In this document: piece by piece, positions 1-8,012 of the stretch
Numbering within the stretch: the stretch's first letter is position 1
How the letters are laid out: each line of letters starts with the position of its first letter
Origin: Ruminococcus sp. UBA3767
Lineage (GTDB): Bacteria; Bacillota; Clostridia; Oscillospirales; Ruminococcaceae
Direction: 5' to 3'
Assembly: GCA_002371625.1 (NCBI GenBank)
Contig: DFFV01000075.1
Location: forward strand, 3,964-25,884
Length of the DNA stretch: 21,921 nt
Translations under genes and position numbers: made by a program
The notes under the pieces: generated by a model
The model's input: only the letters and a program-made list of their open reading frames with translations
Told to the model about the DNA's origin: nothing
Database searches by the model: none

Positions 1-353
1 TTCTTTCTTTCCTTCATTCTTGGATCTCTTGTCAGGAAGCCTTCCTTCTTGAGAAGTGGACGATAATCGTCGCTTGCCTGGAGCAGAGCTCTTGAAAGAC
101 CATGTCTGATAGCACCTGCCTGACCTGTAACTCCGCCGCCTGCAACTGTGCAAACGATGTCGTACTTGTCAACAGTGTTTGTAACTCCGAATGGCTGACG
201 AACGATCAGCTTGAGAGTCTCAAGTCCGAAGTAATCGTCGATATCTCTTCCGTTTATTGTGATCTTACCTGTACCCTCGTAAACACGAACACGGGCAACA
301 GAATGCTTTCTTCTTCCGGTGCCATAGAAATATGGCTTCTTTGATTCGTACAT
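1..353 (-). CDS. rpsI: 30S ribosomal protein S9, C-terminal end missing (window edge)
   Basis: S9 is a small-subunit ribosomal protein whose C-terminal tail reaches the P-site tRNA. Reading from the ATG at 353, the protein begins [20 protein letters not shown], the S9 signature of aromatic residues followed by GTGRRKxSVARV, and continues with an ITING motif and the glycine-rich VAGGGVTGQ segment followed by GAIRHG. The last visible residues are RDPRMKERK, so only about a dozen C-terminal residues (normally ending SKR) lie beyond base 1. A ribosome binding site (AAAGGAG, minus) precedes the start. It lies 18 bp after rplM, the universal rplM-rpsI operon, and is presumably transcribed from the rplM promoter. 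Confidence 0.97.
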   Translation of the reverse strand, partial: MYESKKPYFYGTGRRKHSVARVRVYEGTGKITINGRDIDDYFGLETLKLIVRQPFGVTNTVDKYDIVCTVAGGGVTGQAGAIRHGLSRALLQASDDYRPLLKKEGFLTRDPRMKERK

Positions 354-371
354 CTATATTGCTCCTTTCAA

Positions 372-800
372 TTACAGTTCGTATTTAACAGGATTCTGTG
401 CAGCATTGTTGTGCTCAGCACCCTTGTAAACTCTCAGTCTCTTAGCGCAGTTTCTGCCCAGAGAGTTGTGCGGCAGCATACCGGTAACAGCTATTGTCAT
501 AGCTCTGTCAGACTGCTCAGCCATGAGCTTTGAATACTTGATCTCCTTGAGACCGCCGATCCAGCCTGTGTGCCATCTGTAATACTTGTCCTCCAGCTTG
601 TTTCCTGTAAGAACAGCCTTGTCTGTGTTGATGATGATAACATGATCGCCGCAGTCAGCGTGTGGTGCAAAGGTAGGCTTGTGCTTGCCTCTGAGGATGT
701 GAGCAGCCTTGGCAGCAACTCTACCCAGTGACTGTCCTTCAGCATCCAGTACATACCATGTGCGCTTTATGTCTGCAGCCTTTGGCATATAAGTTGACAT
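372..800 (-). CDS. rplM: 50S ribosomal protein L13
   Basis: L13 is an early-assembling large-subunit protein. The 142-residue product has the usual family length and typical segments: KRTWYVLDAEGQSLGRVA near the N-terminus, ILRGKHKPTFAPHADCGDHV with the conserved GD, the K..YYRWHTGWIGGLK block, and MLPHNSLGRNCAKRLRVYKG near the C-terminus. An upstream in-frame ATG at 818 would make six extra residues, but it overlaps the GGAGG sequence; the ATG at 800 lies about 8 bases after that ribosome binding site and is the better start. It is first gene of the rplM-rpsI operon, with a consensus promoter and a leader hairpin upstream. Confidence 0.97.
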   Translation of the reverse strand: MSTYMPKAADIKRTWYVLDAEGQSLGRVAAKAAHILRGKHKPTFAPHADCGDHVIIINTDKAVLTGNKLEDKYYRWHTGWIGGLKEIKYSKLMAEQSDRAMTIAVTGMLPHNSLGRNCAKRLRVYKGAEHNNAAQNPVKYEL

Positions 801-822
801 ATTTTTTCCTCCGTTCAAATTA

Positions 823-866
823 AATGTTCACTTGCGCAGGTGAAAGCCCTGCGTACTCGCAACATT
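823..866 (-). promoter_or_regulatory. L13-type ribosomal protein leader hairpin in the rplM 5' UTR
   Basis: On the minus strand AATGTT (866-861) pairs with AACATT (828-823). Inside it an asymmetric internal loop leads to a perfect six-pair stem CGCAGG/CCTGCG (853-848 with 840-835) closed by a 7-base loop. The hairpin begins at the predicted transcription start. The position and shape fit the L13 leader family found before rplM in Firmicutes, thought to bind excess L13 and repress the operon. The family assignment is from memory of its layout; a covariance-model search would settle it. Confidence 0.7.
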
Positions 867-870
867 GTTC

Positions 871-899
871 ATTATACAGAAATCAAAACAAATTGTCAA
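871..899 (-). promoter_or_regulatory. rplM-rpsI promoter, full sigma-A consensus
   Basis: On the minus strand TTGACA (899-894) and TATAAT (876-871) are both perfect, separated by exactly 17 bases. The start point would be near 866-864, at the first base of the leader hairpin. This is as strong as a vegetative promoter gets and fits ribosomal protein genes. Confidence 0.92.
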
Positions 900-1010
900 G
901 GGCAAAACAGGCGAAAATTTAATTTATATCCCTCATTCTCTTTAAATCTCTCTGTTTTTCTCCGTTTCTCTCGATTTCTCGTTTGTCATTTCACTTTTGA
1001 ATATAATATT

Positions 1011-1044
1011 AACAGCCCCGAAAACAAGGCGTTTCGAGGCTGTT
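1011..1044 (-). terminator. Hairpin after the SUKH gene, likely terminator
   Basis: AACAGCC (1011-1017) pairs with GGCTGTT (1038-1044); after one mismatch CGAAA pairs with TTTCG, leaving an 8-base loop. It lies 12 bases past the SUKH stop codon. On the minus strand the tail is only AT-rich, whereas on the plus strand a run of six T follows (1043-1048). It may work in both directions or mainly stop antisense transcription. Confidence 0.6.
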
Positions 1045-1056
1045 TTTTGTATGTTT

Positions 1057-1440
1057 TCACAATTCTCCTGCGTCAAGTGCTTTAATAAAGCCCTCAAAGT
1101 CTTTCCCCGCCCAGAAGATGTCCTCGGGCGCAATCGAACAGGAATCTATCGCACAGTATGTTCCTTCGCTGCCTTTGCAGCCGAAAAGCATTCCGCCAAG
1201 GTCTGTGCCGAAGATGAATATGCCGCTCAGGCGTTCAAAAATGCCGTAATCTTCGTTGAACTGCTCAAGCTCTTCAAGAGCAATGAGCTGCAGATATGCG
1301 TTCTCCCCGACAGGACCCTCTCCGCCGTTGTGCTTGTGCATAAACTCCAGATAGTCTTTTGGCAGAGCCATACCGTGTACCTGCGTAATATCGCAGTCGG
1401 TCGGCGCATTGAATTCAAAATCAGCGAACATATCGGTCAT
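1057..1440 (-). CDS. SUKH (SMI1/KNR4) family protein
   Basis: The 127-residue cytoplasmic product carries the hallmarks of the SUKH/SMI1-KNR4 fold: LPKDYLEFMHKHNGGEG (26-42), a central hydrophobic strand region IFIFGTDLGG (74-83), and the C-terminal IAPEDIFWAGKDFEGFIKAL (103-122). SUKH proteins often act as immunity proteins to polymorphic toxins, but others are housekeeping or phage-related, and no toxin is seen here. The start at 1440 follows GAGGTGG and lies one base after the TGA of the upstream membrane-protein gene, so the two are translationally coupled. A longer in-frame reading up to 1551 overlaps that gene and lacks a ribosome binding site. The domain call is firm; the role is unknown. 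Confidence 0.82.
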   Translation of the reverse strand: MTDMFADFEFNAPTDCDITQVHGMALPKDYLEFMHKHNGGEGPVGENAYLQLIALEELEQFNEDYGIFERLSGIFIFGTDLGGMLFGCKGSEGTYCAIDSCSIAPEDIFWAGKDFEGFIKALDAGEL

Positions 1441-1441
1441 G

Positions 1442-2200
1442 TCAATCCACCTCTGAAGAGCTTTCACCTGCCGATGAGCTGTCAGCATCAGCTGTCTTCT
1501 TGTAGTCGATAAAGCAGTCGTTGAGCACACGTTTTCTTCCGTCGGTGTCAAGCTCCTCGCCGTTTTCGGTTATCTCAAAAATGCGGAAGCTGTGGTATGT
1601 GAACCCGTCAAATTCAAGCCTGAACTTTATCTCAGTCAGCTTTGAACCGTGTGTTCCCGCTGCCGTTATCATAAATCCGTAGTCAGTTTTCTCTGCCGCC
1701 CATTCAGCTTCCTTGCCGAGATATTTGCTCACACATTCGTCTATCGTGTTCACCGAGCTTCCCGAGAAGTTATCGAGCTGCGTTATCGGGCTGTTCCTTA
1801 CAATGTCGGGAACTACATCTGCGGTTACCCTTGAACCCTTGACAAAGCCGTTCGTGAGTATCGCACCTATGCACAGTACCACTATCACGATGCACAGCGC
1901 AGGATCTCCTCTGACCAGCTTCTGCCGTTTGTAGACGTAAAGCGGAGCTAACAAATACGTTTTTCCAAGGTTAATGGTGTCTATCTCATGCTTTTCAAGC
2001 ATCCTTTTGTCAAGGTAGCAGCTCAGCGGCATCAGTATTATCACCAGCGCCCACATTATAATAGCTACGATCGCTGAGTATGCGTATTTTTCAAGAAACA
2101 GTCCTATAACAGGCAGAAACAGCGCATAGAATATATATCCGCCGGGGACTTTTATCTTTCCCGTGCTTTGTCCCTGTACCTGCTGGTTATCTGTAAACAT
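1442..2200 (-). CDS. Membrane protein of unknown function with three predicted helices
   Basis: I do not recognise this 252-residue protein. It has a polar N-terminus of about 17 residues, two adjacent hydrophobic segments (about 21-39 and 42-60, with a short KYAY break), a basic 35-residue stretch containing LDKRMLEKHEID and YKRQKLVRGD, and a third hydrophobic segment (103-120). A soluble domain follows (about 125-235: VPDIVRNSPITQLDN, later TEIKFRLEFDGFTYHSFRIF), then a Ser/Glu-rich tail. A GGGAGG site lies 8 bases before the ATG, and a TTGATT-17-TATAAT promoter lies upstream. The C-terminal domain probably faces outside, an inference from the helix count and the basic loop. It is coupled to the SUKH gene, which suggests that the two act together. 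Confidence 0.78.
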   Translation of the reverse strand: MFTDNQQVQGQSTGKIKVPGGYIFYALFLPVIGLFLEKYAYSAIVAIIMWALVIILMPLSCYLDKRMLEKHEIDTINLGKTYLLAPLYVYKRQKLVRGDPALCIVIVVLCIGAILTNGFVKGSRVTADVVPDIVRNSPITQLDNFSGSSVNTIDECVSKYLGKEAEWAAEKTDYGFMITAAGTHGSKLTEIKFRLEFDGFTYHSFRIFEITENGEELDTDGRKRVLNDCFIDYKKTADADSSSAGESSSEVD

Positions 2201-2232
2201 ATACTTCCTCCCTGTGATGATTCATCTATACT

Positions 2233-2261
2233 ATTATATATTATCTTTTAAAAATAATCAA
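2233..2261 (-). promoter_or_regulatory. Promoter for the membrane protein-SUKH pair
   Basis: On the minus strand TTGATT (2261-2256) and TATAAT (2238-2233) are separated by 17 bases; transcription would start about 30 bases before the ribosome binding site of the gene starting at 2200. Confidence 0.75.
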
Positions 2262-2328
2262 GTGCCTTGTATGTGAAAAATCCACAAAAGAAATACTTGC
2301 CCTTTTATTAAATTCGTCAATAGGGGCG

Positions 2329-2357
2329 TTGACATCAGGGGCAAAATGTAGTATCAT
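2329..2357 (+). promoter_or_regulatory. Promoter of the marR-ABC exporter operon
   Basis: TTGACA (2329-2334) and TATCAT (2352-2357) are 17 bases apart. The start site would fall near 2364, inside the repeated ATTAAC...GTAAA element recorded separately, so an operator there could block initiation. Confidence 0.8.
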
Positions 2358-2386
2358 TAACTATGTAAATTATTAACCAAGTAAAA
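2356..2386 (+). promoter_or_regulatory. Possible MarR operator (direct repeat with internal dyad)
   Basis: ATTAACTATGTAAAT (2356-2370) is followed one base later by ATTAACCAAGTAAAA (2372-2386), a direct repeat of period 16. Across the junction GTAAATTATTAAC (2365-2377) is an imperfect palindrome. It covers the predicted transcription start, the usual place for a self-repressing MarR operator. That the MarR protein binds here is inference. Confidence 0.4.
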
Positions 2387-2412
2387 TATTATCTGAAGAA
2401 AGGAGAAACGCC

Positions 2413-2940
2413 GTGAATGATGAGCTTGAAAGCAGGATACACAAGCTGATGTACGCCCATAACGACCTCAAAGCAGCTATGAGGGGATATCAGGACACAC
2501 ATAAGCTGCGATACGGTGAGTTTGGTGTGATGGCAAGCATACTTGATGCTGCTAAGTCCGGGGGCAAGCCCGCCGTCGATACAGGCATACCGATGAAAAC
2601 GCTTTCTGATGAGAGAAACTGCACGCCTGCGATGATAACCAAGCTGATAACAGGTCTTGAAGAGCAGGGATATGTAAGGCGTGAGCTTTCGACCGATGAC
2701 CGCAGGGGAGTCAAGGTCTGTGTTACCAAAAAGGGTTACGATGTGTGGGAAAGCGACCATTTGCAGTATCATCAGACACTTGAAGAGATAGGCAGCAAAA
2801 TGGGTATGGATAGGCTTCTGCTGCTGCTTGAGCTTGCAGAGGAGTTCTGGCGATTTAACAGCGAGGTTATCCTACAAAGAGAAAAAGACAGTAAGGAGAG
2901 TATAAATGGGAAAGCTGATAAAAAATCTGGGAAGATATAA
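2413..2940 (+). CDS. MarR family transcriptional regulator
   Basis: This 175-residue winged-helix protein probably represses its own operon and responds to an exporter substrate. After an N-terminal helix (NDELESRIHKLMYAHNDLK) comes a helix-turn-helix region (about 58-85: IPMKTLSDERNCTPAMITKLI) and the wing LSTDDRRGVKVCVTKKGYDVW (about 95-116), with the DRR-V-V-TxKG pattern typical of MarR. A long C-terminal helix for dimer formation follows. The start is GTG at 2413, 7 bases after AAAGGAG. The gene overlaps the next ABC gene by 35 bases in another frame, so translation is coupled. Regulators in this position commonly control the adjacent drug or peptide exporter; the ligand cannot be read from sequence. 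Confidence 0.9.
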   Translation: MNDELESRIHKLMYAHNDLKAAMRGYQDTHKLRYGEFGVMASILDAAKSGGKPAVDTGIPMKTLSDERNCTPAMITKLITGLEEQGYVRRELSTDDRRGVKVCVTKKGYDVWESDHLQYHQTLEEIGSKMGMDRLLLLLELAEEFWRFNSEVILQREKDSKESINGKADKKSGKI

Positions 2941-5179
2941 ATTCCAGTGTCTGCTTGTTCTGATATTGCTTGTGGTGCAGGCGCTTTGCGATCTTGCGCT
3001 GCCTGATTACACAGCCGATATCATGGACACGGGAATTTTGCAAAAGGGCGTTGACAGTGTCTCGCCAAAGGTCATAAGTCAGAGCAGCATGGACGATATA
3101 AAGCTGTTTATGACACAGGATGAGCTGGAAGTATTTGAGGACAGCTATGAGCTCGTGGAGGATATAAACGGAGATGATATCCTTCCGTGGAAAAGCACGA
3201 GCAGAAAGCTGACGGCTTATAAGCGCACCGAGCAGGACAGCGAAAAGCTCAAAAAGCTCGACAGCTCAATGGGTACAGCGATAATGGTGTATTCCGCAGC
3301 TGCGAAAATGCCGCTTGATAAAATGCCGCAGCAGGAAGGCTCGCAGGAGCAGATGCCGCCTGAGATGCTTGAAAAGCTCAAAGGCAAAACAATGCTTGAG
3401 TTTATCAAAATGAGCAGCGGTGTTACAGCAGCAGGCTTCAGAGAGAGCATGATGAAAAACGCCTCGGATATGTCTGATATGGCAATTGAGCAGGCTGCAA
3501 AGGCGTTTGTTCAGCAGGAGTATGATTCTATCGGGGTAGACCTTGACGAGCTTGAAAAAAGCTATCTGCTCAAAGCAGGCCTTAAAATGCTGGGAATGGC
3601 AGGACTTATAATGCTTTGCACAGTGCTTGTCGGCTTCCTTGCCGCAAAGATAGGTGCAGGCATCGGACTTGACCTCAGAGTAGGCGTGTTCAAAAAGGTC
3701 ATCAGCTTTTCAAATCAGGAAATGGACAGCTTTTCCACATCAAGCCTTATCACACGTTCCACCAACGATATCCAGCAGATACAAATGGTGCTCACGATAA
3801 TGCTGAGAATGTGCCTTTATGCACCTATCCTCGGCATCGGCGGAATGTTGAGAGTGCTTGATACCAACACCAGTATGGTGTGGATAATCGGCGTGGCAGT
3901 TATCGGAGTAATGGCGCTTGTCGGCATTCTTTTGGCAATTGCGATGCCTAAGTTCAAGGTAATGCAGAAAAAGGTAGATAAGCTCAACCTCGTCACCCGT
4001 GAGATACTTACAGGTCTGCCCGTTATAAGAGCTTTCTCGAGAGAAAAGCACGAGGAAAAGCGCTTTGATGAAACTAACACCGACCTCACCAAAACAATGC
4101 TCTTCACCCATAGGGTCATGAGCTTTATGTTCCCCGCAATGACGCTTATGATGAACGGCGTAGCCATTCTTATAGTATGGATAGCAGCCAAGCAGATAGA
4201 CATCGGAAAGCTGCAGGTCGGCAGCATGACGGCATTTATAACCTATGCTATGATGATAATCATGTCATTCCTTATGCTCACAATGATCTCGGTATTTCTG
4301 CCAAGAGCGGCAGTTGCAGCCGAGCGTGTTGACGAGGTGCTTCGCTCTGAGCCTACGGTCGTTGACAGAGAGAGCGCAAGCGAGGATACAAAGGTAACGC
4401 AGGGCGTTGTAAGATTTGAACACGTTAATTTCAGATATGACAATGCCGATGCCGATGTGCTTGAGGATATAGATTTCACCGCACGCAGCGGAAAGACCAC
4501 AGCGATAATCGGAAGCACGGGCAGCGGTAAATCCACACTTATCCACCTTATCCCGAGATTTTACGATGTTACGAGCGGAAGGATAACCATTGACGGAGTA
4601 GATGTGCGTGATTATACACAGCATAACCTGCGTGATGCGATAGGCTTTGTTCCGCAAAAGGCAGTGCTGTTCAGCGGCGATATTGATTCCAACCTGTCCT
4701 TCGGCTGTACCGATGCCGAGCACGAGCAGCTTGAAAAAGCAGCGCAGATAGCGCAGGCAGAGGAGTTTATCACCGCCAAGCCCGAAGGCTATAAATCCGA
4801 GATCGCACAGGGCGGTACGAACGTATCGGGCGGACAAAAGCAAAGGCTCTCTATTGCAAGAGCTATCGCCAAGAAACCGAAGATACTCATTTTCGATGAT
4901 TCCTTCTCAGCCCTTGATTTCAAGACCGACGTTGCACTAAGAAAAGCACTTGGTGAAAATGTCAAGGATTCAACTATAATAATCGTTGCCCAGAGAATAG
5001 TTACTATCATGAATGCCGATGAGATAATCGTTCTTGACGACGGAAAGATAGCAGGCAAGGGCACTCATTACGAGCTGCTGAAAAACTGTGAGGTCTATGA
5101 CCAGATAGTCCGCTCGCAGATATCCGAAGCGGAGTATAACAAGCAGCTTGAAGAAGCAAATGCAAAGGAGGCGAAGTAA
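2906..5179 (+). CDS. ABC exporter half-transporter, degenerate ATPase half, with large insert between TM1 and TM2
   Basis: A type IV ABC exporter subunit (membrane domain fused to ATPase) of 757 residues, long for a family usually near 580-600. TM1 is at about 14-34. Some 190 mostly polar residues follow, rich in Met, Lys, Glu and Gln, with TM2 at about 226-248, so the insert should face outside. The ATPase has Walker A GSTGSGKST (from 536), signature VSGGQ (from 640) and Walker B ILIFDDS, where Asp665 replaces the catalytic Glu. Its switch residue is Gln696 (VAQR) instead of His. This pattern marks the degenerate half of a heterodimer, like TM287 of TM287/288. The start has GGAG 9 bases upstream. 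The partner gene begins one base after its stop codon. Substrate unknown; drug or peptide export is likely. Confidence 0.93.
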   Translation: MGKLIKNLGRYKFQCLLVLILLVVQALCDLALPDYTADIMDTGILQKGVDSVSPKVISQSSMDDIKLFMTQDELEVFEDSYELVEDINGDDILPWKSTSRKLTAYKRTEQDSEKLKKLDSSMGTAIMVYSAAAKMPLDKMPQQEGSQEQMPPEMLEKLKGKTMLEFIKMSSGVTAAGFRESMMKNASDMSDMAIEQAAKAFVQQEYDSIGVDLDELEKSYLLKAGLKMLGMAGLIMLCTVLVGFLAAKIGAGIGLDLRVGVFKKVISFSNQEMDSFSTSSLITRSTNDIQQIQMVLTIMLRMCLYAPILGIGGMLRVLDTNTSMVWIIGVAVIGVMALVGILLAIAMPKFKVMQKKVDKLNLVTREILTGLPVIRAFSREKHEEKRFDETNTDLTKTMLFTHRVMSFMFPAMTLMMNGVAILIVWIAAKQIDIGKLQVGSMTAFITYAMMIIMSFLMLTMISVFLPRAAVAAERVDEVLRSEPTVVDRESASEDTKVTQGVVRFEHVNFRYDNADADVLEDIDFTARSGKTTAIIGSTGSGKSTLIHLIPRFYDVTSGRITIDGVDVRDYTQHNLRDAIGFVPQKAVLFSGDIDSNLSFGCTDAEHEQLEKAAQIAQAEEFITAKPEGYKSEIAQGGTNVSGGQKQRLSIARAIAKKPKILIFDDSFSALDFKTDVALRKALGENVKDSTIIIVAQRIVTIMNADEIIVLDDGKIAGKGTHYELLKNCEVYDQIVRSQISEAEYNKQLEEANAKEAK

Positions 5180-5180
5180 T

Positions 5181-7007
5181 ATGGCACAGCAAAGGCGCAG
5201 ACACGGACCGCCGGGTGTTGCGGTCGAAAAGCCGAAGGACTTTAAAAAGTCAATGGGCAAGCTGCTCAGATATATGGCAAAGTATAAGCTCGGGCTGATA
5301 TTTGTCATAATCTTCGCTATCGGCAGTACAGTTTTCACAATAGTAGGACCAAAGGTAATGGCAAAGGCTACTGATGCACTGTTTGAGGGCTTGCAGGATA
5401 AAATAGGCGGCACAGGCGGCATCGACTTTGAAAAAATAGGCACGATACTTGTCATCTCACTGGGCTTGTATGTTATCTCAGCTGCAATGCAGCTCATTCA
5501 GGGACTTATAATGGCAAATGTTTCGCAGACAATCTCTTACAGGCTGAGAAAAGAGCTTGCTGCAAAAATGAACCGCCTGCCGATGAATTACTTTGATAAA
5601 AAGACCAACGGCGAGGTGCTTTCAAGAGTAACCAACGATATCGACACACTGGGAATGTCGCTAAACCAGTCCGTGACCCAGCTCATTACCTCGATAACCA
5701 CAATAGTCGGCGTGCTCATAATGATGCTTACCATTTCTCCGATGCTCACACTTGTCGCACTTGCTATCCTGCCTGTTTCGGGAATAATAGTCGGCGTAGT
5801 TGTCAAGCATTCGCAGAAGTATTTCAAGCAGCAGCAGGAATACCTTGGCCATGTAAACGGTCAGGTCGAGGAGATATATGCAGGTCACATGGTCGTCAAG
5901 GCGTTCAACCGTGAAAAAGCAAGCGTTGAGGAATTCGATAAGGCAAACGATGTGCTTTATAAGTCGTCGTGGAAATCCCAGTTCTTCTCGGGAATGATGA
6001 TGCCAGTAATGACCTTTGTCGGAAACCTCGGCTATGTTGCGGTCGCAGTTCTCGGCGCACTCAGAGCCATGAGTGGTCTGATGACAGTCGGCGATATCCA
6101 GGCATTTATCCAGTATGTAAAGAACTTCACTCAGCCTATCTCGCAGATCGCACAGGTATCTTCAATGGTACAGTCCGCAGCAGCAGCTTCCGAGAGAGTC
6201 TTTGAATTCCTTGAGGAAGATGAAGAGCCGCAGAAGGCTGAACAGCACGCTCCTGTTGCTATCGGTGATGTTACCGCAAACGTTACATTTGACCATGTAA
6301 AGTTCGGCTACGATCCCGAAAAGATAATCATTCACGATTTCTCAGCACAGGTCAAGAACGGGCAGAAGATCGCTATCGTAGGTCCGACGGGTGCAGGAAA
6401 GACCACACTTGTCAAGCTGCTCATGCGTTTTTATGACCTCAACGGCGGCAGCATCAGTATAGGCGGGTACGATATCAGGTCATTTGACCGCAGCGAGCTT
6501 CGTGAAGCGTTCGGAATGGTATTGCAGGACACATGGCTGTTTAACGGCACTATAATGGAAAACATCCGCTACGGCAGGCTCGATGCCACCGATGAGGAGG
6601 TAATAGCAGCGGCAAAAGCAGCGCACGTTCACAGGTTTATCGAAACACTGCCCGGAGGCTATAATATGGTACTCAACGAGGAAGCGTCCAATGTTTCGCA
6701 GGGACAAAAGCAGCTGCTTACCATAGCAAGAGCTATCCTTGCCAACAACAAGATACTTATCCTTGATGAAGCAACATCTTCTGTTGATACCCGTACCGAG
6801 ATACGCATACAAAAGGCAATGGATAACCTCATGAAGGGCAGGACCAGCTTTATCATCGCTCACAGGCTCTCAACTATCAGAGATGCCGATGTTATCCTTG
6901 TAATGCGTGATGGTGATATCGTCGAGCAGGGAAGCCACGACGAGCTTATGGCTCTTGGCGGCTTCTACAGCGAGCTTTACAACTCCCAGTTCGACCAGAC
7001 AGCATAA
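5181..7007 (+). CDS. ABC exporter half-transporter, catalytic half
   Basis: This 608-residue partner has six predicted helices (the first near residues 31-50, FVIIFAIGSTVFTIVGP) and a canonical ATPase: Walker A GPTGAGKTT (from 401), signature VSQGQ (from 505), Walker B ILILDEATSSVD with catalytic Glu530, and switch His561 (AHRLSTI). Its signature has Gln where the usual motif has Gly. In a heterodimer this signature faces the other subunit's Walker motifs, so all odd residues fall in one composite site and the second site stays fully canonical. The start at 5181 follows AAGGAGG; an in-frame ATG at 5148 lies inside the upstream gene and is not preferred. A bidirectional terminator follows the gene. 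Confidence 0.94.
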   Translation: MAQQRRRHGPPGVAVEKPKDFKKSMGKLLRYMAKYKLGLIFVIIFAIGSTVFTIVGPKVMAKATDALFEGLQDKIGGTGGIDFEKIGTILVISLGLYVISAAMQLIQGLIMANVSQTISYRLRKELAAKMNRLPMNYFDKKTNGEVLSRVTNDIDTLGMSLNQSVTQLITSITTIVGVLIMMLTISPMLTLVALAILPVSGIIVGVVVKHSQKYFKQQQEYLGHVNGQVEEIYAGHMVVKAFNREKASVEEFDKANDVLYKSSWKSQFFSGMMMPVMTFVGNLGYVAVAVLGALRAMSGLMTVGDIQAFIQYVKNFTQPISQIAQVSSMVQSAAAASERVFEFLEEDEEPQKAEQHAPVAIGDVTANVTFDHVKFGYDPEKIIIHDFSAQVKNGQKIAIVGPTGAGKTTLVKLLMRFYDLNGGSISIGGYDIRSFDRSELREAFGMVLQDTWLFNGTIMENIRYGRLDATDEEVIAAAKAAHVHRFIETLPGGYNMVLNEEASNVSQGQKQLLTIARAILANNKILILDEATSSVDTRTEIRIQKAMDNLMKGRTSFIIAHRLSTIRDADVILVMRDGDIVEQGSHDELMALGGFYSELYNSQFDQTA

Positions 7008-7033
7008 CAGTACAAATATTCGGACTTAAAATA

Positions 7034-7073
7034 AAAAGCGTATGTGTACAAAAAAAAGTACTCATACGCTTTT
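7034..7073. terminator. Bidirectional terminator between the ABC operon and pyrD
   Basis: AAAAGCGTATG (7034-7044) pairs with CATACGCTTTT (7063-7073). After a T/T mismatch GTAC pairs with GTAC around an all-A loop of 8. Because the stem ends in A and T runs, it serves both converging transcripts. Confidence 0.93.
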
Positions 7074-7100
7074 CTCTTACCTTTTACATCTTACCTCTGA

Positions 7101-8012
7101 CTACCACGGCTTGACCGTGCCGACGATCTGCGAGATGTTGTCTATGTTGTTGTCAATGCAGTACTTTTCAAGCCCGTCGATGATCTTTATCGGCGTGTAC
7201 GGATCATTGAAGATAGCCGCACCGACCTGGACAGCGCTCGCACCTGCCATCATTATCTCCACAGCGTCTTCCCACGTTGCAACGCCGCCCATGCCCATAA
7301 CAGGTATCTTTACAGCGTTTGCGACCTGCCATACCATTCTCACGGCAACAGGGAACACCGCAGGTCCCGAAAGACCGCCCACGTTGTTTTTGAGTATCGG
7401 TCTGCCTGTTTTTATGTCTATCCTCATGCCAAGCAGCGTGTTTATCAGAGATACTGCGTCGGCACCATTTGCCTCAACGCTTTTTGCGATGTCGGTTATG
7501 CTCGTCACATTAGGCGAGAGCTTTACCATAAGCGGCTTTGTCGTTGCGTCCTTAACAGCCCTTGTGACCTGTCCGGCTACCGTGCAGTCCGTGCCGAAAG
7601 CCGCACCGCCTGCCTTTACATTCGGGCAGGAAATGTTCAGCTCTATCAGGTCAACAGCGCTTCCCTCAAGCATAGAAGCAAGCTCGGCGCACTCCTCAAC
7701 TGTCGCACCTGCGATGTTTGCGATAATGCGTGTGTCCTTGGTCACAAGGTTTGGCATCTCGTATTCAAGGAATTTTTTTACGCCGCCGTTTTGAAGCCCT
7801 ACCGAGTTGAGCATACCGCTGGGAGTTTCCGCAACTCTCGGTCCCGGGTTGCCCTCACGCCTGTTAAGGGTCGTCCCCTTGACGGAAATCCCGCCCAGCC
7901 TTGAAAGCGGATAGAACTGCTCGTACTCTCTGCCGTAGCCGAAAGTTCCGCTCGCAGGTATAACGGGGTTTTTGAACTGCACACCGCAGAAATTCACACT
8001 GAGCCTGTTCAT
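7101..8012 (-). CDS. pyrD: Dihydroorotate dehydrogenase B, catalytic subunit
   Basis: PyrD oxidises dihydroorotate to orotate in pyrimidine synthesis, using FMN. The 303-residue protein has the type 1 features NPVIPASGTFGYG (15-27), the substrate loop SGMLNSVGLQNGG and NISCPNVKAGG with Cys129 as catalytic base. Cys rather than Ser puts it in class 1. Pairing with pyrK makes it type 1B, which passes electrons to NAD+ and works without oxygen. Phosphate-binding motifs MGMGGVATWEDAVEIM and GASAVQVGAAIF close the barrel. The ATG overlaps the pyrK stop by four bases, so translation is coupled. The C-terminus is of normal length and a terminator follows. Confidence 0.97.
   Translation of the reverse strand: MNRLSVNFCGVQFKNPVIPASGTFGYGREYEQFYPLSRLGGISVKGTTLNRREGNPGPRVAETPSGMLNSVGLQNGGVKKFLEYEMPNLVTKDTRIIANIAGATVEECAELASMLEGSAVDLIELNISCPNVKAGGAAFGTDCTVAGQVTRAVKDATTKPLMVKLSPNVTSITDIAKSVEANGADAVSLINTLLGMRIDIKTGRPILKNNVGGLSGPAVFPVAVRMVWQVANAVKIPVMGMGGVATWEDAVEIMMAGASAVQVGAAIFNDPYTPIKIIDGLEKYCIDNNIDNISQIVGTVKPW

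Noticed and set aside
102..344. Plus-strand open frame of 80 codons
   Set aside because: It lies wholly antisense to rpsI, lacks a ribosome binding site and has no family features.
1041..1048. Terminator of a plus-strand gene
   Set aside because: No credible plus-strand gene lies upstream; the T run on that strand more likely limits antisense transcription or is chance.
2906..2940. Frameshift between the MarR and ABC genes
   Set aside because: Both proteins are complete with their own start and stop signals; the 35-bp overlap is ordinary coupling.
7042..7794. Plus-strand open frame of 250 codons
   Set aside because: Antisense to pyrD; the hydrophobic Ser/Thr-rich product is a typical shadow of a conserved gene, and it would start inside the terminator hairpin.
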